From NCBI GenBank assembly GCA_964398215.1, contig CAYNNP010000126.1, positions 1 through 18,855 of the forward strand: a stretch of DNA of 18,855 nucleotides, in the 5' to 3' direction. How positions within the stretch are numbered: position 1 is the first letter of the stretch; the number at the start of each line of letters is the position of its first letter. The translations under genes were made by a program, and so were the position numbers. The stretch comes from CAYNNP01 sp964398215 (GTDB lineage Bacteria > Planctomycetota > Planctomycetia > Pirellulales > Pirellulaceae). Under the pieces are notes generated by a model. The model did not search any database. It was not told the DNA's origin and worked only from the letters and a program-made list of their open reading frames with translations. Of the stretch, positions 13,103 through 18,855 are shown piece after piece.

Positions 13103-14641
13103 CTATTTGTAGTCAGTCTTGTCGATCCAAGTCAGGTGATCCCAATAGCCCGTGTCGTTGCTTTGCTTCGGCCCGTCGGTGGTCCGCCCGTCAAGAACGA
13201 TCTTTGTAAGCTTGGTCTCTAATTTTTTGGCGATTTCCAAATTGTTGGCATAGACGTTTTTCTCTTCCTGTGGATCCGCGGCCAAGTTGTACAATTCACG
13301 TTTCAGATTTCGAAACGGCATGATCAGCTTCCATTGTCCGTCGGTGATTGCGAACCGACCTTGCACGCCATGGTTGATCAGCGGCAGTCGTTGGTGCTGG
13401 TAATCGGGATGCGAAAGGATTTTGGCAAAGCTATGGCTGTCTTCGGCATGCTTTACAGAGACCTTCGTTTCTGTGATTTCAGCGATCGTTGCCAGCAGGT
13501 CAATTTGCCCAACAAGCGCATCGCAAACACGTCCAGGCGACTTGATCCCTTGTGGCCAGCGGACCAAAAAGGGGACGCGATGACCACCTTCGTAGATATC
13601 TCGTTTCCCGCCTTTCCAACCGCCGCGACTATCGTGCTTGAATTCTTCAATGCGTTTCTTGTACGACTTCTCGGGACCGTTGTCACTGGTGAAAACAAGC
13701 AACGTATTTTGTTCCAGATTGGCGGTTTTCAAGAACTCCAGAATCTGCCCAACGCGATGGTCGGTTTCGATCATGAATTCACCGTATCCACCACAGTCAC
13801 CCTGATTCCAAAATTCCTTTCGCGGGCAGACGGGATAGTGCGGCGAGGTCATCGGTAAATACAAACAGAACGGCTTTGTAGGATCTCGCTTTTCTTTCAA
13901 CCACACGATGGCTTCATTGGTAAATCGTTCCAAGCACTCGTTGTCGACAAAATCCGGCGCAACTTCCATGCCCTTGGTTCCGATAGCGCGGCGGGTCGCT
14001 TCTGGTGATTCCTGGTACGGGGGCTTGATTCGGTAATCCACGTGCCGCTTGTTCGGTTTTTTGTTCGTGAACACTGTCGGAGGAACTTTAGCGAACCGTC
14101 CTTCGAACCACGCCAGGACCCCGTAGTTTAGCGATGCTGGCACGCCGAAAAAATAATCAAAGCCTTTATCAAGTGGCATGTCCTTCACCGGTTTAGTCCA
14201 ATCTCTCGAACCGGGATCGCCTGGGAAATCCATCCCCAAATGCCATTTGCCGATCATGGCGGTTTGGTAGCCATTGTCTCGCAGCATCGAAGGAATGGTC
14301 GTTCGCCCGTCAGCAATCAAGCACCTGCCTTCTGCGCCCATGACACCTCTTTTGAGTCTCGTGCGCCAACAGTATCTGCCGGTCAGCAATCCGTATCTCG
14401 AAGGCGTGCAAACGGTGTCCGACGAATGAGCGTTGGTAAATCGAATTCCTTCGGCAGCGATGCGATCCAAGTTAGGCGTCTTGAATTTTGCGTCTGCATT
14501 CTGGCAACTCATGTCACCGAAACCTTGATCGTCGGTATAGATGACGATCACATTAGGCGTACTGGCAAGCGATTGCGATCGGATGCAACAAAGAACTGCA
14601 ACAAAGATGGCGAGCACGTGAGAGGTTTTCATGTTGGTCAT
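13103..14641 (-). CDS. Secreted arylsulfatase-type sulfatase (S1 family)
   Basis: This is a sulfuric ester hydrolase of the formylglycine-dependent alkaline-phosphatase superfamily, probably removing sulfate from algal or other glycans. The product is 512 residues with a signal peptide (hydrophobic 8-19, cleavage near LAS at 25-27). The active-site signature C78-T-P-S-R (in VCTPSRYGLLTGRY) gives the cysteine that a sulfatase-modifying factor would convert to formylglycine. Metal and sulfate ligands are visible: D37 and D38 (YTDDQGFGD), K132 and H134 (GKWHLG), H268 (SPHYP), D320 and N321 (TSDNGP). Substrate cannot be deduced. ATG at 14641 is the longest start; M4 (ATG at 14632) is equally possible and yields a more typical signal peptide. 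It lies downstream of the oxidoreductase but behind a terminator, so it is probably transcribed separately. Maturation factor not in window. Confidence 0.93.
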   Translation of the reverse strand: MTNMKTSHVLAIFVAVLCCIRSQSLASTPNVIVIYTDDQGFGDMSCQNADAKFKTPNLDRIAAEGIRFTNAHSSDTVCTPSRYGLLTGRYCWRTRLKRGVMGAEGRCLIADGRTTIPSMLRDNGYQTAMIGKWHLGMDFPGDPGSRDWTKPVKDMPLDKGFDYFFGVPASLNYGVLAWFEGRFAKVPPTVFTNKKPNKRHVDYRIKPPYQESPEATRRAIGTKGMEVAPDFVDNECLERFTNEAIVWLKEKRDPTKPFCLYLPMTSPHYPVCPRKEFWNQGDCGGYGEFMIETDHRVGQILEFLKTANLEQNTLLVFTSDNGPEKSYKKRIEEFKHDSRGGWKGGKRDIYEGGHRVPFLVRWPQGIKSPGRVCDALVGQIDLLATIAEITETKVSVKHAEDSHSFAKILSHPDYQHQRLPLINHGVQGRFAITDGQWKLIMPFRNLKRELYNLAADPQEEKNVYANNLEIAKKLETKLTKIVLDGRTTDGPKQSNDTGYWDHLTWIDKTDYK

Positions 14642-14786
14642 TCGATTTGTGGAGATTCAAACAAGCAAAAGTAGTTCACCTTATTGCCAGCTTGTAGTTC
14701 TCTTGCGCGGTTTGGTTGATTCAGTAAAAAACCGGAAGCCAATATGGCTCCCGGTTGTTGTTTTAACAATTGAGATTTTCTGCAGC
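14642..14786. promoter_or_regulatory. Intergenic gap with terminator and sulfatase promoter region
   Basis: These 145 bases lie between two minus-strand genes. The right part holds the oxidoreductase terminator (14726-14756). The left part (14642-14725) must contain the sulfatase start signals, but no clear -35/-10 pair or Shine-Dalgarno sequence is visible. Confidence 0.4.
14726..14756 (-). terminator. Intrinsic terminator of the oxidoreductase gene
   Basis: Arms AACCGG-A-AGCCA (14730-14741) and TGGCT-C-CCGGTT (14745-14756) form an 11-bp stem with one A/C mismatch and a 3-base loop. Six A residues at 14726-14731 give a U-run on the minus strand right after the hairpin (the last two As also lie in the stem). 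This places the end of the oxidoreductase transcript about 30 bases past its stop codon and before the sulfatase. T-rich sequence on the other side may give some plus-strand activity. Confidence 0.85.
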
Positions 14787-16190
14787 CTAGACTTCCCAGC
14801 CCTTGCGATACTCACGTTGAACGAACTGATTGACTTCAGGCACGTTCGGGCTCATCAATTTCTCAGCGTCCCATTCGATCCGAGTACCTTCGCCAGCTCG
14901 CAACGCAAGGTTTCCGATTAGGATGGTTTCGGTCAGGCGGCCAGCATACCCAAAGTTCGACATCGTTCCTTCGTAGTCACCTTTGATAGTGTTAACGAAC
15001 TCCCATTTTTGGCGTTGGTCACCACCGGCTTTATGAGGGATCCGCGGCAAGGTTTGCGCAGGCGGTTTGTAGTCAGAGAAATCTTCTTCTGGCAACAAGT
15101 AGTATTTTGCGCCGTAATCGTCTGGTGAAAATACGATTCCTTTGCTGCCAACGACAACGGCACCGCTGGTTTTTCGTCCGCCATCTTTCTGCGTCTGGAT
15201 CCGTTTCTGGAAGGACTTAGGCAGTTTGCTAATCACATCATCGTTCGGCAGTTCGCCTCCGTCGTACCAGTAGAATTTGCAAGCTGGGAATTCTTCTCGC
15301 GCCGGAAACTCAAACATCAAAGCAGAGCTAGCGGGGAAGGTTTCGCCTTCGAATAGACCCGGATTTTTGACAGCTGTTACCGCCTTTGCATCAAACAACT
15401 TCAGTGCCATTACAGGCATGTTCGTTGTGTGGCAAGCCATGTCACCGAGGGCTCCCGTGCCGAAGTCAACCCAGCCACGCCAGTTAAAGGAATGGTAGAC
15501 CCCTTTTTTGAAAGGACGCATGGGTGCAGGTCCAATCCAAGCATCCCAATTCAAGTTGTCTGGGACAGGATCTTCGCCAGCGGGACGGCCTTTGCCTTGA
15601 GGCCACACAGGTCGGTTTGACCAAATGTGAACTTCACTGACGTCTCCGACTGCGCCGCTGCGAATGACCTCAACGGCTTCGCGCAGTCCATTCTCGCTGG
15701 TGCCTTGGTTACCCATTTGAGTAACAACACCCATCTTTTCTGCCGTTTCGCGCATCATACGTGCTTCGCGGATCGACCATGTCAGTGGTTTTTGGCAATA
15801 GACATGCTTTTTCATTCGCATTGCGCGAATCGCGGCAGATGCGTGCGTGTGGTCAGGCGTGCTGACAGTAACGATGTCAACTTTGTCACCAAGCTTGTCA
15901 AGCATTTCGCGAAAGTCATTGAACTGCTCAGCGTCCTTGAACTCGCGACCTTTCTTTTTCAGCGTGTCACCATCAACATCACACAGGCCTACGATATTGA
16001 CTCCTTGCTCGGCAATGTGGCTGGTATCGCTACCACCTTTACCACCGACACCGACACAAGCAGCGCTCAGGCTCTGTAAAGCAGATGTTTGTGCTTGCGA
16101 AATTGGGCTAGTTCCAGCCCAGTAGCCGACACCAGCTGTGAGTGCGGTCGACTGGCCAATGAATCGCCGTCGGGTCGTCTTTCGTGTCAT
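14787..16190 (-). CDS. Tat-exported Gfo/Idh/MocA family oxidoreductase
   Basis: This is an NAD(P)-dependent oxidoreductase of the glucose-fructose oxidoreductase/inositol dehydrogenase family, probably acting on a sugar or sugar derivative outside the cytoplasm. The product is 467 residues. It begins with a twin-arginine signal (TTRRRFIGQ, R7-R9, then a hydrophobic stretch to about 33), meaning export of a folded, cofactor-loaded enzyme. The Rossmann domain has the glycine motif GVGGKGG (47-53) and the family's E/QKP motif as QKP (133-135, HVYCQKPLTW). The C-terminal half is the alpha/beta domain of the family. The open frame continues 20 codons upstream, but the ATG at 16190 has an AAGGA ribosome site 6 bases away and begins the Tat signal directly, so it was preferred. 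Followed by a strong terminator. Confidence 0.9.
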   Translation of the reverse strand: MTRKTTRRRFIGQSTALTAGVGYWAGTSPISQAQTSALQSLSAACVGVGGKGGSDTSHIAEQGVNIVGLCDVDGDTLKKKGREFKDAEQFNDFREMLDKLGDKVDIVTVSTPDHTHASAAIRAMRMKKHVYCQKPLTWSIREARMMRETAEKMGVVTQMGNQGTSENGLREAVEVIRSGAVGDVSEVHIWSNRPVWPQGKGRPAGEDPVPDNLNWDAWIGPAPMRPFKKGVYHSFNWRGWVDFGTGALGDMACHTTNMPVMALKLFDAKAVTAVKNPGLFEGETFPASSALMFEFPAREEFPACKFYWYDGGELPNDDVISKLPKSFQKRIQTQKDGGRKTSGAVVVGSKGIVFSPDDYGAKYYLLPEEDFSDYKPPAQTLPRIPHKAGGDQRQKWEFVNTIKGDYEGTMSNFGYAGRLTETILIGNLALRAGEGTRIEWDAEKLMSPNVPEVNQFVQREYRKGWEV

Positions 16191-16196
16191 AAGTAT

Positions 16197-16201
16197 TCCT
16201 T
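16197..16201 (-). promoter_or_regulatory. Shine-Dalgarno AAGGA for the oxidoreductase
   Basis: The minus strand reads AAGGA-ATACTT-ATG. This decides the start at 16190 over the frame's first ATG at 16250. Confidence 0.7.
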
Positions 16202-16224
16202 GCAGGAAGAGTCTGAGTTGAGGC

Positions 16225-16247
16225 AGGTTACAGTAACTGGAGGTTAC
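16225..16247. promoter_or_regulatory. Possible operator: dyad plus direct repeat
   Basis: AGGTTAC occurs at 16225-16231 and again at 16241-16247, 16 bases apart. The first copy is part of a near-palindrome GTTAC-A-GTAAC (16227-16237). The element lies 35-57 bases upstream of the oxidoreductase start, in the divergent promoter region shared with the LRR gene. A regulatory protein site is plausible but unproven. Confidence 0.3.
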
Positions 16248-16389
16248 CAAAGAGTCCTACAAAATAGCAGCCAAGCCACAAAGAAACAACGATTTGAAGG
16301 TCGATTCACCACTCGCAGCACGAATTATCAACGTGTAACATGGAACCAAGGAACGGTTTTTCACCCCACCCGCACGTAAACGAATTCAA

Positions 16390-17739
16390 ATGCAGCTGCT
16401 GAACCCAAAGCTCGCCGACATTTCCCGCTTTATTCCCATTTTTGCTTTGACGTTGATTGTGCCGCTTGTGGGCTGCGATAAAAAGATTGCCAAGAAAGAG
16501 AAAGCAAAACCAGCCGATTCAAAAAAAGCTGACACTGCTCAAACCGATTTAACTGACGATCCTGTGGCCATCATCGCTTTGCAGGAAGCTCGGTATGTTT
16601 TGACCAAAGACAAAAGCGGCACCGTCACGAAATTCTCGATCGCAACCGATAGCGGCTTGGGTGACAGCATCCAACATCTCGCTGGAATTCCAAACGTCGA
16701 AACAGCCGTTTTTAACGGACCGGGTTTGACTGACGATGGCCTTGAAGTTTTGACGTCGTTCAAAAAGCTGAAACGACTTGAACTGACCGACTCGGCGATC
16801 ACAGACAAGACGCTTGCCACGGTTGGCAAGCTACCAAATCTGGAGGTGTTGCTTTTGCGACGTTGTGGTGTAACCGACGAAGGGCTTGGGCAGCTCGCAG
16901 GATTAAAAAAGCTGCGAGCGATCGATTTGCGAAACACAAACATCGCCGATGCTGGGGCTGCTCAGCTGGCCAAGATCAAGAGTCTTGCCGATATCCAACT
17001 TGAAAAATCAAAAATCACTGACAAGGGTATCGCTGAACTTGCTGGCCTGAAGCTCAAGTCTTTCAACGCGAATTACTGCACGTCGATTAGCAACACAACG
17101 CTACTGGATGTTTTTGCAAAGATGCCGAGCCTGGAACAAATCCAGCTGGACTACACCAAGATCGACGACGAAGGCATGCCTGCATTGGCCAAGCTGACGC
17201 GTCTGAAACGTTTGCGGATTCGTGGCACTGATGTGACCGGCCAAGGACTCAAGCACATTGCAAAGCTTGCGAACATGCAGCGATTGGAACTACGAGACAC
17301 TTCCTTGGATGACGATGGTTTGGAAGTCATTTGTTCACTACCCAAAGTCAATTTTTTGGACATCAGTGAATGTCGGCTGGTTACCCCCGCTGGCTTGGCA
17401 AAAATTGGCAAGCTGAAAGGATTGAAAACACTGGGCCTTTGGGAAACCAAAACGAACGATGAATCGCTCAGCGCCTACGGTGAACTTACGCAGTTGGATG
17501 ACTTGAATCTCAAGGCGACCGGCGTGACGGATGAATCCTTGGCCGTGATCCAAAAAATGACCAGCCTCAGAAAGCTGAACGCTGCTGGAACCCAACTAGG
17601 CGATGATAGCTTTCGAGCGTTTGGAAAAATGAAATCGTTGAAGTGGTTGAACGTTGCCAACACCAGTATCGGATTCGATGTCATCGATGAACTTGCTGAG
17701 TCACGTGACGATTTGGAAGTGATCGAATTCGAGAACTAA
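16390..17739 (+). CDS. Leucine-rich-repeat lipoprotein
   Basis: The product is 449 residues. The N-terminus carries a lipoprotein signal: a hydrophobic segment 14-28 and lipobox LVGC with C29 as the lipidated cysteine. A Lys-rich linker follows (30-50), predicting a membrane-anchored, outward-facing protein. From about residue 95 to the end there are about 14 leucine-rich repeats with a period near 24 residues, of the pattern LxxLxxLxLxxTxITDxGLxxLxxL (for example LKRLELTDSAITDKTLATVG, VLLLRRCGVTDEGLGQLAG). This repeat type is abundant in planctomycetes and forms a curved interaction surface; no partner or enzyme activity can be inferred. It diverges from the oxidoreductase (199-base gap) and precedes the zinc-ribbon/TPR gene by 129 bases. 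Confidence 0.88.
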   Translation: MQLLNPKLADISRFIPIFALTLIVPLVGCDKKIAKKEKAKPADSKKADTAQTDLTDDPVAIIALQEARYVLTKDKSGTVTKFSIATDSGLGDSIQHLAGIPNVETAVFNGPGLTDDGLEVLTSFKKLKRLELTDSAITDKTLATVGKLPNLEVLLLRRCGVTDEGLGQLAGLKKLRAIDLRNTNIADAGAAQLAKIKSLADIQLEKSKITDKGIAELAGLKLKSFNANYCTSISNTTLLDVFAKMPSLEQIQLDYTKIDDEGMPALAKLTRLKRLRIRGTDVTGQGLKHIAKLANMQRLELRDTSLDDDGLEVICSLPKVNFLDISECRLVTPAGLAKIGKLKGLKTLGLWETKTNDESLSAYGELTQLDDLNLKATGVTDESLAVIQKMTSLRKLNAAGTQLGDDSFRAFGKMKSLKWLNVANTSIGFDVIDELAESRDDLEVIEFEN

Positions 17740-17750
17740 TCAGACTCCCT

Positions 17751-17787
17751 TGAGACTGAAACTCTCATTGTGCACGCATGGGTGCAC
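17751..17787 (+). terminator. Two small hairpins after the LRR gene (weak)
   Basis: TGAGA/TCTCA (17751-17755/17763-17767) and GTGCAC/GTGCAC (17770-17775/17782-17787) are adjacent perfect stems beginning 12 bases past the LRR stop. There is no T-run, so they may be a weak terminator or leader structure for the next gene. Confidence 0.3.
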
Positions 17788-17855
17788 GGCAAATCAAATC
17801 GAAAAGATGTGCGGCAACTAGCACGCTTTCAAACGAAACATATTCGCTAATTGAC

Positions 17856-17860
17856 AGGGG
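17856..17860 (+). promoter_or_regulatory. Shine-Dalgarno AGGGG deciding a GTG start
   Basis: AGGGG stands 8 bases before the GTG at 17869-17871. The frame's earlier TTG (17851) has no such site and would put the AGGGG inside the coding sequence, so GTG was chosen. Confidence 0.6.
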
Positions 17861-17868
17861 AACGAATC

Positions 17869-18675
17869 GTGATCATCTACGGTTCTAGAATGTACTTTAA
17901 GAGCAATACGGTAAAGACATTCGGCGAGTGTCAGTATTGTGGAACTTACGGCAAACAAACGAGCTATCAAGCGACGAAGTTTGGTCACATTTACTTCATT
18001 CCGCTGATCCCAATGGGCGGAAAGTCTCAGGTTTTGGACGAATGTCGTCGCTGCAGCATGGGCGCTCAGTTGCCCGCAAAAGAACTTGAGCCGCGAATGG
18101 CAGCCACTCGAGAGCAGTTCAAGTCTTGGATCATGCAGTTGCAGGAAGGCAACACGGAAATCACCTTGGATGGGATTGATGAACCCATCAGCGCAGGCGT
18201 GTTGATTGCTGGGATGCTACATGATTTGTACTGTTTGAGAGAAATCGACTCCATTGATTCGATCATGCAGATTCTATTGAACAACGGCATGCAGTACGAC
18301 GCGCATATAGTCGAAGGCCATTGGAACGAAATGATGGGTGAATTGGCTGGCGCTCGCTCATGCTTTCAGGCCGCTAGCCAATTGAGGCCAGAGGAATCGG
18401 CACCGGTTTATCAGCTTGGCAAAGTTTGCGTTTACGAAGGGAACATTGTCGGAGCGGAGCAAGCGTTCAATCACTACATCGCGATGCAGCCTGACGATCT
18501 ATCTGGCTACATCGAATTGGCGACGCTGTATGAACGACAAAAAGATTATGCAAAGATCGTCGATACCTATGACCAGATCTACACCATGCGACCTGATTTA
18601 GTCGCTGACAAAGGCATGAAAAAGATCTACAAGAAAGCCTGCAAGAAATCAGGAAATCAGGGACGGTTTTTATGA
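17869..18675 (+). CDS. Zinc-ribbon and TPR domain protein
   Basis: The product is 268 residues from a GTG start (MIIYGSRMYFKSNTVKTFG). The N-terminus has two CxxC pairs, C21/C24 (ECQYCG) and C59/C62 (DECRRC), about 35 residues apart. Between them is a hydrophobic FGHIYFIPLIPMGGKS segment. This matches a small family of bacterial proteins that open with a zinc-ribbon of this style. The C-terminal half has about three tetratricopeptide repeats (about 146-174, 180-208, 213-243), for example YQLGKVCVYEGNIVGAEQAF and YIELATLYERQKDYAKIVDTY, which usually mediate protein contacts. There is no signal peptide. The start is fixed by AGGGG 8 bases upstream. No specific function is known to me. It follows the LRR lipoprotein in the same direction and may be co-transcribed with it or start from its own promoter. 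Confidence 0.8.
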   Translation: MIIYGSRMYFKSNTVKTFGECQYCGTYGKQTSYQATKFGHIYFIPLIPMGGKSQVLDECRRCSMGAQLPAKELEPRMAATREQFKSWIMQLQEGNTEITLDGIDEPISAGVLIAGMLHDLYCLREIDSIDSIMQILLNNGMQYDAHIVEGHWNEMMGELAGARSCFQAASQLRPEESAPVYQLGKVCVYEGNIVGAEQAFNHYIAMQPDDLSGYIELATLYERQKDYAKIVDTYDQIYTMRPDLVADKGMKKIYKKACKKSGNQGRFL

Positions 18676-18738
18676 GTGACATGCTTTGGTCACGGTATGG
18701 TTCAGTTTTCCGCTAGTGTTTGCACACGTCCATCAGCA

Positions 18739-18769
18739 GCGTGTTGATTTTCGCTTTTAATCAACACGC
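18739..18769. terminator. 11-bp perfect hairpin, probable 3' end structure
   Basis: GCGTGTTGATT (18739-18749) pairs perfectly with AATCAACACGC (18759-18769) across a 9-base loop. An outer 6-bp pairing CCGCTA/TAGCGG (18710-18715/18773-18778) may extend it. It sits 63 bases past the zinc-ribbon/TPR stop. Neither strand has a T-run after it, so it may act with Rho or in 3' end protection. Confidence 0.5.
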
Positions 18770-18815
18770 AGTTAGCGGTTAATATTCTACGCACTGAATA
18801 CTCGCCCTTGGATCA

Positions 18816-18855
18816 CTATTCAGCTTGAACAACGGTCACCGATCCTTGGAACGCT
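18816..18855 (-). CDS. Possible 3' end of a gene cut by the window edge
   Basis: On the minus strand the last frame entering from the right edge reads AFQGSVTVVQAE and then TAG (18818-18816). It is the only one of the three minus frames open for its whole visible length up to a late stop, and it faces the 11-bp hairpin in a convergent arrangement. Twelve codons are too few to identify a product or to exclude chance. Confidence 0.25.
   Translation of the reverse strand, partial: AFQGSVTVVQAE

Noticed and set aside
13334..13858. Plus-strand 174-residue frame opposite the sulfatase
   Set aside because: It lies wholly antisense to a sulfatase gene with full catalytic motifs and has no recognisable sequence of its own.
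16191..16250. Upstream ATG for the oxidoreductase
   Set aside because: It would put 20 residues before the twin-arginine signal and has no ribosome site, whereas the ATG at 16190 has AAGGA at 6-base spacing.

Overview
The window looks like a chromosomal segment from a planctomycete, most likely of the Pirellulaceae (Rhodopirellula/Blastopirellula-like). This is an inference from several things in the sequence. There is a secreted sulfatase and a Tat-exported Gfo/Idh/MocA oxidoreductase. There is a leucine-rich-repeat lipoprotein and a DUF5077/DUF3472 secreted protein. Tyr/His-rich secreted miniproteins are present. Many starts lack a Shine-Dalgarno sequence, gene spacing is loose, and dyad repeats with a GGCGCTAGCC core sit between genes. 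No phage, IS, CRISPR, tRNA or rRNA is visible.

Layout. Positions 1-244 hold no confident gene, but they contain hairpins and a strong plus-strand intrinsic terminator that overlaps the ruvA stop codon. Positions 245-3085 (minus) form a cysS-ruvC-ruvA gene string: cysteinyl-tRNA synthetase, Holliday-junction resolvase (start overlapping the cysS stop) and RuvA. Position 3215 begins a plus-strand DUF5077/DUF3472 secreted protein, which converges on two small secreted proteins of unknown function (4567-5566, minus). A 478-base gap with two adjacent dyads leads to a plus-strand type IIA topoisomerase pair: an A subunit with GTG start, basic N-terminal tail and degenerate GyrA box, followed by a B subunit. 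A 590-base leader-like gap with mutually exclusive hairpins precedes a DEAD-box RNA helicase with a basic tail of about 135 residues.

Between the helicase and the convergent sulfatase lies a compact repeat island (12782-13094). It consists of a nested palindromic module of 209 bases and three degenerate 25-27 base dyad units. The sulfatase (13103-14641) and the oxidoreductase (14787-16190) are both on the minus strand but are separated by a clear intrinsic terminator, so they are probably separate transcription units. Divergently, on the plus strand, come a leucine-rich-repeat lipoprotein and a zinc-ribbon/TPR protein. The window closes with an 11-bp perfect hairpin and possibly the last 12 codons of a minus-strand gene cut by the edge.

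Functionally, the left and centre are DNA/RNA housekeeping (junction processing, tRNA charging, DNA topology, RNA remodelling). The right is planctomycete cell-surface and sulfated-polysaccharide-type metabolism. I see no defence or mobile system. The most unusual items are the nested repeat island, the divergent KMSKS loop of CysS, the topoisomerase A-subunit C-terminal domain, and the pair of small secreted Tyr-rich proteins.
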